64,000 bases of DNA, from NCBI RefSeq assembly GCF_003367245.1, contig NZ_QRGR01000014.1, positions 62,001 to 126,000 of the forward strand. Reading direction: 5' to 3'. This DNA comes from Pontibacter diazotrophicus (GTDB lineage: Bacteria > Bacteroidota > Bacteroidia > Cytophagales > Hymenobacteraceae). The notes beneath the pieces were generated by a model, which was not told the origin of the DNA, searched no databases, and was given only the letters and a program-made list of their open reading frames with translations. Below, in pieces: positions 1 through 9,443 of this stretch (positions are counted from its first letter, which is position 1; each line of letters begins with the position of its first letter). The position numbers were made by a program, and so were the translations under genes.

Positions 1-167
1 TTGTGTTTTGGCATGAGTTTGTTCTTCTGGCTGTTAATGTTCAAGGGTTTTCTTTGGTCTGGTGCAGCAGAATTCCGAATTGTTACTTAGTATACACTGC
101 CATTTATACTGGTTCCATGAAACTCTGGTTTATGTGCTCATAACATTAGAATATTATCCTAAAATGT

Positions 168-3100
168 TTACTGCCTGATGTACACATGGAATGTAGATCC
201 GACTCCAACCTCACTTTCCACTTCAATTCTGCCATCGGCATTCTCCACTATCCGCTTCACCATATAGAGGCCAACACCCGAGCCTTCCACGTGGTCGTGC
301 AGGCGGCCGAACATTGTAAAGAGCTTGTTACCTTTACGCAAGTCCATGCCCAGCCCGTTGTCCCGGACTGAAAGAACGACGAAATCTCCTTCTAAATGGC
401 AGTTGATCTCAACCCTCGGCGCGCGGTTGGGGGATCTGTATTTGATAGCATTAGATACTAAGTTATAGACGACGGAGCGCAGGTTCTTTTCTGAAAAGCG
501 AATGGCAGGGCAGGCAGCTACATTTACGTCCAGTTGTGCTTTTGCCGCTTCCAATTGTTGGGCAAGGTCTAGTTTTACTTCCCGGATTACTTCCGAAAGA
601 TCTACCACAACAGCGTCCTGGTTATTCTCCTTTTGTAGCTTGGTTACATCCGTCAGGTGCTCAATCGTGCGCTTGAAACGCTCAACAGAACCCTCTATCA
701 TTCCCGTTACTCCCTCGAGTCCCTGTGATTCTATTACGTGAGAAGGCAGGGTATCTACGAGTATCCGCATGAGTCCTTCAATGTTGAAGATAGGTGCTTT
801 CAGATCGTGGGAGGCCGCGTAAATAAAGTTATCCAGGTCTACGTTGGTGCGTGTGAGTTGCTCATTTGCGATGCTCAGATCCTCATTCGTTGCGGCCAGC
901 TCTCTTGTAAGTTTCTGTAGAGCTGCCTCCTGTTCTTTGCGTTCGGTAATGTCAATGATGATAGAGGCCAGGCCCAGCAGTTCTCCACTTGACGGGTCTC
1001 TAATGGAAAAGCTATCATAATGCACGGTAATACTTTCACCGGTTTTAAAGTGGCGCAGACGAAACTCGCCTACCCAACGGTCTTTATCTGCCAGGGCAGG
1101 CAGCATTACCTCCTTTACAAATGCTTTATCCTCTTCATGAAATAGATCGGTAAAATTTAACTCTTCTACCTGTCCTTTTTCCAGACCTATCAGCTTCAGG
1201 CCAGCGGGGTTAATGAAGATACCCTTGCCATCGGGAGTAGCCAGTCCGATAAAATCGGTGCTGTTCTCTATCAGGGTTACCATGCGTTGCTGCTGCTGGG
1301 TTAGCGTTCGAAGCGCTTGATTTGACGCAGACAATTTTTCATTTGCCGCTTTCAGTTCCTCAGCCAGTTCTTGTGCCTGTTTTTCCCTTTTTTCAATATA
1401 AAGCCGGGCTTCCACCTGCTCTGTAATGTCATTCACAAGGGTATAAAATCCAGCCACTTTTCCATCTCTGAAATCAGGGACATAACTGGTCCGAATGTGC
1501 TTAACGAAATCCTCCCGGTAAGGCATTCTGCTTTCGAAGTCCAGTCGCTCTCCAGCCAGTGCCCGCTCAATGTATACTTTCACCCCCTGGTATGCCTTTT
1601 CCCCGACTACTTCCCGTACGGGTCGGCCCAGCAGCTCTTCTGGTTTTTGATTAAACCAGGCTTCGTAGGCCTTGTTTGCAAAGCGGTATTTCTCTTCCTT
1701 GTCCAGGTATCCAATCAGCACGGGCAGGGCATCCGTGATGAGCTTTAACTGTTCGGCCGTTTGTTCAACCTGTTGCCGGGCGTGCACCTGATCGGTCACA
1801 TCGTGGGCAAAGACCAGCACCCCATCCACGTTACCTTCCTCGTTGCGGCGGGCTTGGTAAATAAAAGTCCAGTAAATCTCCTCCGGCGGGGCGCCCTCGT
1901 GGCGGGACAGCATCAGGGGTAGTTCCTGTGCCACAATGGTTTCCCCCGTCTCATAAACCTTGTTCAGCAAATCCGGAACGGGAGAGGCTACTACTTCAGG
2001 GAGTGCCTTTAGCAGAGGTTTTCCTAACAGCTCCCTTCCCGGAAAGATCTGCTGGTACGCTGGGTTAACCAGTTCAAACACCAGGTCAGGGCCGTCGAGA
2101 ATGACAATGGGAGCGGGGGCCTGCATAAAGAGCTGGTGCAATTGATTGCGTTGGGCTTCTGTTTCGGCTTTAGAAAGCTGTAGTTCTTTCGTTCGCATCT
2201 GTACCTGCTCTTCCAGCTTTTGATTCAGGTTTTGAAGTTCTTTTTGCGTTAGAGAAATTTCTTTGTTGGCTGCCGCCAATTCTTTATTCAGCTCTTGCAG
2301 GGCCTGCTCCCTTTGCTCCACCTTTTGTCGGGACGTTACAAAATCGGTCACCTCATAGGCAAATACCATGATACCCTCTATGTTGCCGGCAAGGCTACTG
2401 ATAGGCTGATAGGTGAAGTTGTAGTAATTGTGTCCCAAACCGCCGGTGTTTTCGTGGTCGAGCTGCACTTTCATCTCGTGTGCATGCACACTTACGCCGG
2501 TGCGGTACACCCGGTCCAGCAGCCCGAATATTGGTTGTCCGGCCAGTTCGGGCATTGCCTCGGCAATTGGTCTGCCCAACAGGGGGCGATCCCCAACCAA
2601 CTGCTGGTAAGGTGGGTTCACCAGCTTAAAGACGTGCTGTGGTCCCTCAAAAATACAGATCATCGCCGGAGCCTGCATAAAGATGTTGTACAGCTTTTCC
2701 CGTTGCAGATCGGCTTCGGTGCGGGCAGCAACTAATTCTGCCCGGGTTATTGCCTGCTTTCCTTTACCTTTTGAAGGCTTCTGTTTGCGCTGTTCCAGTC
2801 CTTTCAGAGCTATCACCTGCTCCGTCACATCCTCCAACTTATGAATGATATATTGCACATTTCCTTCACCATCCGGAACCGGAGAAGTAGAGGCGTCCCA
2901 ATATTTCTCCAAAAAGTTATCTGGCTGCTCCGGAAGGGAAATGTCATACCGCTGAATACCCAACAGCTGTGGTTGTTTATGCAGAAGAACCCACTCCAGT
3001 GTATGCCTTAGTTTTTCGATAGTGTCCGTATTGGGTAAGGTCGGATTTTTGGGAAATACTGAGAAAACAGATTTTCCCTGTATCTCTTCCCTTTTTTTTA

Positions 3101-3227
3101 ATGTTGCCTTTAAATAAGTGTTACTGGCTGTAAGAATAGTGAAATCAGGCGAAAGAATCAGGTATGAATCGGGTATAGTCTCAAACACGCGGAGCAGTTC
3201 TGGCGAAAGAGAAGGGGCTTTTGTCAT
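168..3227 (-). CDS. Multi-PAS hybrid-free sensor histidine kinase
   Basis: This is a 1019-residue sensor kinase that should autophosphorylate on a histidine in response to signals bound by its PAS domains. Five PAS-like domains can be read at about residues 15-135, 180-300, 365-485, 495-610 and 655-770, linked by Gln/Glu-rich coiled coils. The dimerisation box SHDLKAP puts the phospho-accepting histidine at residue 807. The ATPase domain shows the N box (NLVSNAIKYRS), G1 (DNGLGMD) and G2 (GSGVGLYMVKRI). No membrane segment or receiver domain is visible, so it should be cytosolic. No response regulator lies next to it, so the partner is elsewhere. Its first PAS domain is clearly related to the first PAS of the kinase at 45417-47795. 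The kinase assignment is secure; the signal is unknown. Confidence 0.93.
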   Translation of the reverse strand: MTKAPSLSPELLRVFETIPDSYLILSPDFTILTASNTYLKATLKKREEIQGKSVFSVFPKNPTLPNTDTIEKLRHTLEWVLLHKQPQLLGIQRYDISLPEQPDNFLEKYWDASTSPVPDGEGNVQYIIHKLEDVTEQVIALKGLEQRKQKPSKGKGKQAITRAELVAARTEADLQREKLYNIFMQAPAMICIFEGPQHVFKLVNPPYQQLVGDRPLLGRPIAEAMPELAGQPIFGLLDRVYRTGVSVHAHEMKVQLDHENTGGLGHNYYNFTYQPISSLAGNIEGIMVFAYEVTDFVTSRQKVEQREQALQELNKELAAANKEISLTQKELQNLNQKLEEQVQMRTKELQLSKAETEAQRNQLHQLFMQAPAPIVILDGPDLVFELVNPAYQQIFPGRELLGKPLLKALPEVVASPVPDLLNKVYETGETIVAQELPLMLSRHEGAPPEEIYWTFIYQARRNEEGNVDGVLVFAHDVTDQVHARQQVEQTAEQLKLITDALPVLIGYLDKEEKYRFANKAYEAWFNQKPEELLGRPVREVVGEKAYQGVKVYIERALAGERLDFESRMPYREDFVKHIRTSYVPDFRDGKVAGFYTLVNDITEQVEARLYIEKREKQAQELAEELKAANEKLSASNQALRTLTQQQQRMVTLIENSTDFIGLATPDGKGIFINPAGLKLIGLEKGQVEELNFTDLFHEEDKAFVKEVMLPALADKDRWVGEFRLRHFKTGESITVHYDSFSIRDPSSGELLGLASIIIDITERKEQEAALQKLTRELAATNEDLSIANEQLTRTNVDLDNFIYAASHDLKAPIFNIEGLMRILVDTLPSHVIESQGLEGVTGMIEGSVERFKRTIEHLTDVTKLQKENNQDAVVVDLSEVIREVKLDLAQQLEAAKAQLDVNVAACPAIRFSEKNLRSVVYNLVSNAIKYRSPNRAPRVEINCHLEGDFVVLSVRDNGLGMDLRKGNKLFTMFGRLHDHVEGSGVGLYMVKRIVENADGRIEVESEVGVGSTFHVYIRQ

Positions 3228-3468
3228 TTATTTGCTAGATTTAATCGTAGGGAGAGGCCAGCGCGACGTTTTATAAACTTAATAACGTGGTTGCCCAGGC
3301 CTTTGTTGACAAAGGTTGAGGTTAAAAATCAGGGAAATGATTGATTGTGTTTCCGGGGTCTGGCATTGAATTATTTGATACAAATTACAGCTTGAATTCC
3401 AGAGCATATAAAAAGCGAATGCTGGAGTCGGTAAATTGTAAATTTATAAAATAATGTAAGCAATTAAT

Positions 3469-4281
3469 ATGAAGGCATTATCTATTCTGTTTCTGATTAC
3501 TTTCCTGGCGGTGTTAAACTCTACGAGTTTTGAGAGTCTTCCTCATGGTACTGCATATACGAAGAATGCATGGGAGCAGGATGGCTTCGAGACTGCCTGG
3601 GTGCAGACGCTGGATAAAAATTCGGCTGTAGATAATACTTATGCAGCCTCAGGTGATAAGTCACTCAGAATCTTCTTTCCGAAAGGGAAGTTCGGTCCTT
3701 CGGAAAGTGGAGGCCAGGCTAAGCTAATGCTGAAGCCGCAATCAGAATACTATACTTCCTATAAGCTGCGTTTCAGCGAGGACTTTAGTTGGGGAGGCAA
3801 ACACGAGGGGGGCAAATTGCCCGGTCTCGCTGGTGGCGAGAACTGTAGCGGCGGGCAAAGCTGCGACGGAACCAATGGCTTTTCAGCCCGCTTCATGTGG
3901 AGAGAAGGAGGCAAGGCTGTACTATACCTATACCACATGGATAAGCCTGGTCAGTGGGGGGAGGATCACCCGCTAAAACACAAGGATGGGTCTGAGGTAG
4001 TGTTCCCAAAAGGAGCCTGGGTAAACCTGGTGGAAAGAGTGAAGGTAAATACGGTGCGCAATGGCCAGGCTAACAGCGACGGTGAGGTGCAGGTATGGTT
4101 CAACGGGGAAGAAGTGCTGCACCTCTCGGGGCTTCGATTTGTACAAAACAGTAATCAGGTAGATAACTTCTTTTTTTCCACTTTTCATGGAGGTGGTTCA
4201 CAGGAGTGGGCTCCCACCCAAGACAGCTGGATTTGGTTTGATGATCTGATTGTTTCAGATGAGCCGGCAAAAGTATTTTAG
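3469..4281 (+). CDS. Secreted polysaccharide lyase-like protein (PL14-type fold)
   Basis: This 270-residue protein has a short hydrophobic N-terminal signal (residues 1-20) and is probably exported. The body resembles the alginate-lyase-like PL14 group: a jelly-roll with the GGKLPGLAGGE stretch near residue 116, many Trp/Tyr residues (FMWREGG, YLYHMDKPGQW) and a C-terminal WIWFDDLIVS strand. By family it would depolymerise uronate polysaccharides by beta-elimination, but the substrate cannot be read from sequence. The gene stands alone, 240 bases from the divergent kinase and with no SusCD-like partner, so it is not part of a polysaccharide utilisation locus here. The upstream TAAATTTA close to the start resembles a Bacteroidota -7 element. 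Confidence 0.75.
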   Translation: MKALSILFLITFLAVLNSTSFESLPHGTAYTKNAWEQDGFETAWVQTLDKNSAVDNTYAASGDKSLRIFFPKGKFGPSESGGQAKLMLKPQSEYYTSYKLRFSEDFSWGGKHEGGKLPGLAGGENCSGGQSCDGTNGFSARFMWREGGKAVLYLYHMDKPGQWGEDHPLKHKDGSEVVFPKGAWVNLVERVKVNTVRNGQANSDGEVQVWFNGEEVLHLSGLRFVQNSNQVDNFFFSTFHGGGSQEWAPTQDSWIWFDDLIVSDEPAKVF

Positions 4282-4418
4282 CCTTAGAATTTATTTTAAC
4301 TCTGACTGAAATCTTCTATTATTCGCGCATTTGTGCTGCTAAGAAAGAGAAGTATTTGGCTATCATCAGTTCATTCTGATTAGACCAAACAAAACTATCA
4401 GGATTTTCAAAAAAGCAG

Positions 4419-5141
4419 CTAGTAGTAAAAATCATCCGCATCGTCTGAAAAGTCGATGTCTTCGCCCAGCAGTTCATCTACTATGGGCTGTTGGGCTTCT
4501 TCATAAATCAATTCTCCCTTCAACAGGAATCTATTTGCATCCAGCATCACCTCATAAATAGGCGTGTGTATGTGTTTGGGTATTTTGTAAAGGCGGGGGT
4601 CATGTTTATCGAAAGGGGTGGGGACTTTCGAATTATAAAGGTAAGGGATAAGTGTTTTAGAACAGCTGATGGCAATACGATGCACTTCGTGCTCCTCAAA
4701 ATACTCCTGCAGCCGTTCGTTTATATTCTCGAAGAATTCTACCGTTTCCCCCAACCGGACCCGGGATCCAGCGCGGGACTTGCCTTTTGTTTTGAGGTAT
4801 TTTATCTGGCTCTTTCCCTGCTTTTTTCGCACCATGTAAGAACGGAATACCTTGTGATCGAAGTTAATGCCATTCTCAAAATAACCCATCGCACAATTCC
4901 CGGACTGTATAAGCACGATTACATAGTTCACCTGGGGTTCTTCCGCTGGTATATTTGTACCTGGAGGCGGGAGCACAATGGGCAGCCTGAAATACAGTTG
5001 TTCATTTCCTGCTTCGTCTGACAGCACCACCCTGTGTTTCTCCTTTTCATACGCAAACGCGAATCCACTGCTCTCTAAACGTTGCAGCACTTGTCTTGAT
5101 CGTTCCTGAGATATATAACGGTTCATGGTTTTAAGTGACAA
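4419..5141 (-). CDS. Bacteroidetal VLRF1-type peptidyl-tRNA release factor
   Basis: The 240-residue protein matches the Vms1/ANKZF1-like release factor (VLRF1) fold. An N-terminal region of about 65 residues is followed by VNYVIVLIQSGNCAMGYF, then the signature VRKKQGKSQ with Gln112 in the place of the catalytic glutamine, a basic GKSRAGSRVRLGE segment and a helix-rich C-terminal half ending in an acidic tail. In eukaryotes this domain cuts peptidyl-tRNA on stalled 60S ribosomes. Bacterial homologues are recognised at family level as bVLRF1, and a role in ribosome quality control is an inference. It has no zinc finger or ankyrin repeats, unlike the eukaryotic proteins. It is monocistronic, between unrelated genes. 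A start at Met6 (MNRYIS) is also possible. Confidence 0.8.
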   Translation of the reverse strand: MSLKTMNRYISQERSRQVLQRLESSGFAFAYEKEKHRVVLSDEAGNEQLYFRLPIVLPPPGTNIPAEEPQVNYVIVLIQSGNCAMGYFENGINFDHKVFRSYMVRKKQGKSQIKYLKTKGKSRAGSRVRLGETVEFFENINERLQEYFEEHEVHRIAISCSKTLIPYLYNSKVPTPFDKHDPRLYKIPKHIHTPIYEVMLDANRFLLKGELIYEEAQQPIVDELLGEDIDFSDDADDFYY

Positions 5142-5263
5142 AACATGAAATTAAATAAAAGCACCTGTAATCTTATAGCTCCTGCTGTTTCTTTCTGAGG
5201 ATGCTCAGGTTTTGCTGATATAAATGGATTTAAATAAAAAAGGTACAGGAGGGAATTTAAAGC

Positions 5264-5292
5264 AAAGACGCGGACTTCAAGTCCGCGTCTTT
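5264..5292 (-). terminator. Perfect hairpin downstream of the L,D-transpeptidase
   Basis: Two 14-base arms (AAAGACGCGGACTT and its complement) flank a single base, giving a strong hairpin 24 bases after the stop codon of the minus-strand transpeptidase gene. The following U tract is weak, which is common in this phylum. Confidence 0.6.
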
Positions 5293-5315
5293 ATTATATG
5301 GGTGGTAGTTTATGC

Positions 5316-7022
5316 TTAGAAAAGCTGTTGTGCAAGTACATTGTCGTGGCCGTACAGGTCATCTCTGAAATGAACGGTTCCATCGTCTTCTACCCAGGTA
5401 GTGAAATACACCAGGTATACTGGTACACTTTCCTCCAGGTCTACACGTTGTTGATTTCTTGACTTCATAGCGTTTTGTACGCGGCTTCTGTCCCAGCCGG
5501 CTTTATCCTGAAGCAGGTAAGTGGCCAGGTCGGCGGGGCGTTCTACACGCACACAGCCGTGGCTGAAATCACGGTCCCTTTCATCAAACAGATGATTGGC
5601 AGGCGTGTCGTGCAGGTAGATGGCTTGTTCATTCGGGAACATGAATTTCACACGTCCTAAGGAGTTTTTTGGGCCTGGACGCTGCCGGATACGGTAATCA
5701 AAGTTATGCTGCGTCATGGTGTTCCAGTTTACCCTGGTTACAGGCACCCGCTTTGCATTGGGACCAAAAGTGGTCACCATCTCCATGTTCCGGCTTTCCA
5801 GCCAATTGGTATTATTCTGCAGATGCGGCTTAATATCCTGCTCCACAATACTGTTTGGTACATTCCAGTAAGGGGCAAACATGAGGTACTGAATCTGATG
5901 GCTGAAAACAGGAGTGGAGTGCATTGTTTTACCGACTACTGCCTTCATCCGCATTGCTTCTTCTCCGTTTTCCATCACCGACACACGGAAGGCAGGAATG
6001 TTCACCATCACATAACGGTTATCACCTCCATTAGCGTCTAGTTCTTTTGGCAGCCATCTCCAGCGCTCCATGTTCAGCACAATCTGATCAATGCGCTCTT
6101 CTACGGGCACATTCAGGGCTTTATAAGTCTGCGGGCCCAGCACACCATCCACCACCAGCCCGTGCTGCTCCTGGAAATTAGTTACAGCGTCCTTTAGCTG
6201 CTGATCATATACATAGCGTGCAGAATCCTGCTCATTTACCTGCTGCTGCTGCGGCAACAGGCGCCTCCGCACGTCCAGCACTACTGCTGATGTGTCGTTT
6301 AGCTTTATTATACCTTCGCCCTCTACTTTAGGCCAGCCGCCATTTTCCTGTATCTGGCGGTACTGCACCAGGGCGTCGCGCAGTTTCAGGTAGCCCTCGT
6401 GCAGGGCCTCAAACTCGTAGTAGGGATAGGAACTTTCTCTTTCCTGCAGAATAGTCTCCAGCGCCTTGTTCAGCTTGATTTTATTACGTTTTACCTCCCA
6501 CTCGATAGATGCCGTACTATGTGGATCAACCGCCCCTTTGTAAAAGTCGGAGGCATAATTAAAGTAGGAAGCTGTCAATGCCAGGTCTAGTTCCTGTTTC
6601 TTTTGCTGCTTGGTTTTGCCCGATGCAGGTATGGCTTCATATGCTCGGTACATTTCCTGCAGGTCTATCGCGTTATAGTCTGCGGCACGAAGGCCTTCTT
6701 TGTGTGCTTTATCAATCACCTGGATCAGCTTATGTGCCTGTGGTACCAGTTGGTTGTTTTTAAACCAGGCCAGTTGAAAGTTGCGATCCTTGTAAAACTG
6801 CTTCACCAACTCGATTTGGTGCCTGTACTCGCTTTCGTTTCCAATATATTCCTGTATATAATCGCTGTCGAACTTAGCCTTTTCGTTGCCGTCGGCAGCG
6901 TGAAGCGTACTAATTGCTGTAGGTAGAGTGCTGTAATTCGCTAATGCCAGGAACGGCAACAGCAGCAACAGTAAGCTTAAAATATATTTTGGTAAGGGTG
7001 TATGGGTAGGTGCTTTGTTCAT
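5316..7022 (-). CDS. L,D-transpeptidase, YcbB/LdtD-like
   Basis: This 568-residue periplasmic enzyme would form 3-3 cross-links in peptidoglycan or attach proteins to it. An N-terminal signal or anchor segment (residues 12-29, Leu-rich) is followed by a helical scaffold domain, a peptidoglycan-binding domain near residues 235-310 (VLDVRRRLL, DGVLGPQTYKALN) and the YkuD catalytic domain at about 335-520. The active-site stretch is SHGCVRVERP with the catalytic cysteine and a preceding YLHDTP. This order and length match the YcbB class. It is a single gene divergent from the DoxX gene, with a hairpin after its stop. Confidence 0.93.
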   Translation of the reverse strand: MNKAPTHTPLPKYILSLLLLLLPFLALANYSTLPTAISTLHAADGNEKAKFDSDYIQEYIGNESEYRHQIELVKQFYKDRNFQLAWFKNNQLVPQAHKLIQVIDKAHKEGLRAADYNAIDLQEMYRAYEAIPASGKTKQQKKQELDLALTASYFNYASDFYKGAVDPHSTASIEWEVKRNKIKLNKALETILQERESSYPYYEFEALHEGYLKLRDALVQYRQIQENGGWPKVEGEGIIKLNDTSAVVLDVRRRLLPQQQQVNEQDSARYVYDQQLKDAVTNFQEQHGLVVDGVLGPQTYKALNVPVEERIDQIVLNMERWRWLPKELDANGGDNRYVMVNIPAFRVSVMENGEEAMRMKAVVGKTMHSTPVFSHQIQYLMFAPYWNVPNSIVEQDIKPHLQNNTNWLESRNMEMVTTFGPNAKRVPVTRVNWNTMTQHNFDYRIRQRPGPKNSLGRVKFMFPNEQAIYLHDTPANHLFDERDRDFSHGCVRVERPADLATYLLQDKAGWDRSRVQNAMKSRNQQRVDLEESVPVYLVYFTTWVEDDGTVHFRDDLYGHDNVLAQQLF

Positions 7023-7449
7023 TTGTTTTTTTCTCTCGTATTTTATTTAGCGCTAGGACCCTGCACATCACTCGGGATATAAAACTGTGCGGAATGATTC
7101 AACAAGAGTTCTATACTTGTATATACAAACATCAAGCCGTAAAAGTTTGATTTTCCGTTGTGGAGAGGGTGAGGTTGTGGTAGCAGGGAAAGGGGGAGCA
7201 GGGTTTTACACAGAGTCTACCGATGTATGAGTTGAACTCGTGCTGTTAATTGTTTAAAGTGCTGAAATAGCATGTAGGTAAAACAGCAAGAGTTATGCAT
7301 ATAATCAGCAGGAGCCAGATTTTGTTGTGTCAGGCACTTCCCCATATTTAACCTTATCTCAGAATATTCGTTTTTGCCATATATAAACAACTGCCTTATA
7401 ATTATTTACAGTTGTTATTGATTGTTTCTACTTAAAAAGGAAAACAACT
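7023..7449. other. Divergent intergenic region with a small inverted repeat
   Basis: This 427-base region separates the divergent L,D-transpeptidase and DoxX genes and must hold both promoters. The only structure I see is an inverted repeat AACAACTG / CAGTTGTT (7386-7393 and 7410-7417, 16-base spacer) about 35 bases before the DoxX start, which could be an operator. No ORF here looks real. Confidence 0.4.
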
Positions 7450-7869
7450 ATGGAAAGATTTTTAGGAAACTACAGCCCACACCTCTTCGCTGTTTTACGA
7501 ATTGTAGCAGGACTCATGTTTGCCATGCACGGTACCCAGAAACTGTTTGGCTGGCCGGGAGACGGCAACACCGTGGACCTGGTATCGATGATGGGGCTAG
7601 CGGGTATCATCGAATTTGTTGGTGGGCTAATGATAGCTTTTGGCATATTTGCCAGCTGGGCAGCCTTTATTGCCAGTGGTCAGATGGCAGTGGCCTTTTT
7701 TATGGCGCACGCCCCACAAGGCTGGAATCCTTTGGAGAATGAGGGAGAGAAGGCTGTGCTTTACTGTTTCCTGTTCCTGTACATTGCCGCGCACGGGGCT
7801 GGCATCTGGAGTTTTGATGCTGCCAGAAAGAAAGGAAGCAGGCATGAGGCAGTTGCGCATCACAGGTAA
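7450..7869 (+). CDS. DoxX family membrane protein
   Basis: This 139-residue integral membrane protein has the DoxX pattern: four hydrophobic segments, the early motif LRIVAGLMFAMHGTQKLFGW, and GGLMIAFG in the second helix. DoxX proteins are quinone- or redox-linked membrane proteins of uncertain biochemical function. The ATG at 7450 was chosen because the protein begins directly at the family-like N-terminus and the longer reading is in another frame. It is converged upon by the efflux operon, and a long palindrome lies in between. Confidence 0.9.
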   Translation: MERFLGNYSPHLFAVLRIVAGLMFAMHGTQKLFGWPGDGNTVDLVSMMGLAGIIEFVGGLMIAFGIFASWAAFIASGQMAVAFFMAHAPQGWNPLENEGEKAVLYCFLFLYIAAHGAGIWSFDAARKKGSRHEAVAHHR

Positions 7870-7894
7870 GCGATCCCTTAATTTAGCTCAATTT

Positions 7895-7947
7895 TCGTAC
7901 AGTAACGTTGATTCGTACATGCAGTTCGAATCAACGTTACTGTACGA
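7895..7947. terminator. Bidirectional terminator-like palindrome
   Basis: Perfect 21-base arms at 7895-7915 and 7927-7947 enclose an 11-base loop, between the 3' ends of the convergent DoxX gene and the RND efflux operon. The position suggests termination in both directions. Confidence 0.65.
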
Positions 7948-8002
7948 GTTGTCTTATGTTTAAATTCTTGTGTCTTTCTACTTTTGTCACTTTACTCCAC
8001 CG

Positions 8003-9430
8003 CTACTCCCAGCCACCGCCGAGGGAGCGGTACAGGTCAATCACGGCAAGAAAGATTTCTTTTCGGGTGTTCGCCTTGCTTAGTTCGGCTTCCAGCACAC
8101 TTCCCTGGGCCGTTACTACTTCAAGGTAAGTGGCGTAGCCGGCCATAAATAATTCGTTGGAGGTGCTCACCGCGTTGGTGAGCACTTCTGCTTCCTGCTC
8201 CCTGAGTGCATAGGCTTTCTTGTAATTTTCTACCTTTTGCAAATTAGTGACCACCTCCTGGTATCCCGTCAGAATGCTTTCCTGATAGGAGTAAAAGGCT
8301 TCCTTGTTCATCGCTACATTGCGGTTGAATTCTGAGCGGATAACTCTGTTCTGGAAGATAGGGGCTGTTATTCCACCTAAAAGACCCATCACCAAAGACT
8401 CCGGCGTGTTGAAGATGGAAGGAAGGTGGCGCGTATGCACTCCAGCATAAGGCGTGATGGTGAAAGTGGGAAGAAAAGCTGCCCGAGCCGCCTCCAAATC
8501 AGCTTTGGCGGCGATTAACTCCAGTTCTGCCTGCTGTATATCCGGTCTGCGGAGCAACAGGTCGGAGGGAATACCGGCATCGACTATAACGGGCAAATGC
8601 TGTAGCAGAATGGATTCACCCCTGGCGATGGGCTGCGGATACCTTCCTAACAGAAGATTCAGTTGGTTCTCCAACTCTATAATCCGTTGCCGTTTTTCGA
8701 AGCCCAGACTCTGTGTGCGCAGCAACTGGGCATGAAACTGCTGCACGGCCAGTTCGGTGGCTCTGCCGCCTATCTTCTGTATTTTAATAATTTCGAGGGC
8801 AGTTTCCTGTAACTCTATGTTCTTTTCAATCGCCTCCAGTTCGTTGTCGAGGCCCAGCAGCTCATAATATAGCCTTGCTACTTCTGCCACCAGAGTAGTG
8901 GTGAGCAGGTGCTGTCCTTTTTCCGAAGCGATAAAACGGGCGTAGGCGGCTTTTTTCCTGTTCTTGAGCCTACCCCACAGGTCAATTTCCCAGGTGCTCT
9001 GGAGGCCCAGAAAATGATTTTGGGTTTGGGTTACTGTGTTCCGGTCGCCATAGATGGTGCCGCTAAGCAAATTGTTGTATATGTTACCTGAACGGGCTCT
9101 GAAACGGGCATCAAGCGAAGGCAGCATCGCTCCGCTGGCAATGTTATAGTTTGCCCGGGCCATTTCAATTCTTTGGATGGCTGCCAGCTGATCAGGGTTG
9201 TTTCGGAGTGCTGTATCAATAAGCCCCACCAAGTGCTTATCATTAAAGAAGGTCTTCCAGGGCACATCCCCAAGGCTTGTGCTATCGGTGCTGTTGCTGA
9301 AAGAGGCAGGCATTTTTGTCGTGGCTGGTAGTTGTGGAGCCTCTGGCGGCTCAAAGACCTTACAGCCTGTTAGCAGCGACAACAGGAAAAAGAAGCATAT
9401 ATATTTACTTAAAGGTTTATCAAATGACAT
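8003..9430 (-). CDS. RND efflux outer-membrane lipoprotein (NodT/OprM-like)
   Basis: This 475-residue TolC-family channel forms the outer-membrane exit duct of a tripartite efflux pump. The N-terminus carries a lipoprotein signal with lipobox LLTGC (cysteine near residue 23). Two outer membrane efflux protein repeats follow, with typical long helices such as LGLQSTWEIDLWGRLKNRKK and RRPDIQQAELELIAAKADLE. It is the last gene of the operon, 13 bases after the pump gene. A palindrome follows its stop codon. Confidence 0.93.
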   Translation of the reverse strand: MSFDKPLSKYICFFFLLSLLTGCKVFEPPEAPQLPATTKMPASFSNSTDSTSLGDVPWKTFFNDKHLVGLIDTALRNNPDQLAAIQRIEMARANYNIASGAMLPSLDARFRARSGNIYNNLLSGTIYGDRNTVTQTQNHFLGLQSTWEIDLWGRLKNRKKAAYARFIASEKGQHLLTTTLVAEVARLYYELLGLDNELEAIEKNIELQETALEIIKIQKIGGRATELAVQQFHAQLLRTQSLGFEKRQRIIELENQLNLLLGRYPQPIARGESILLQHLPVIVDAGIPSDLLLRRPDIQQAELELIAAKADLEAARAAFLPTFTITPYAGVHTRHLPSIFNTPESLVMGLLGGITAPIFQNRVIRSEFNRNVAMNKEAFYSYQESILTGYQEVVTNLQKVENYKKAYALREQEAEVLTNAVSTSNELFMAGYATYLEVVTAQGSVLEAELSKANTRKEIFLAVIDLYRSLGGGWE

Positions 9431-9443
9431 ATATTGTTTTAAC

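Noticed and set aside
1..167. Possible 3' end of a plus-strand gene in frame 1 up to the TAG at 88-90
   Set aside because: Only 29 codons are visible and they resemble no family; it could be chance.
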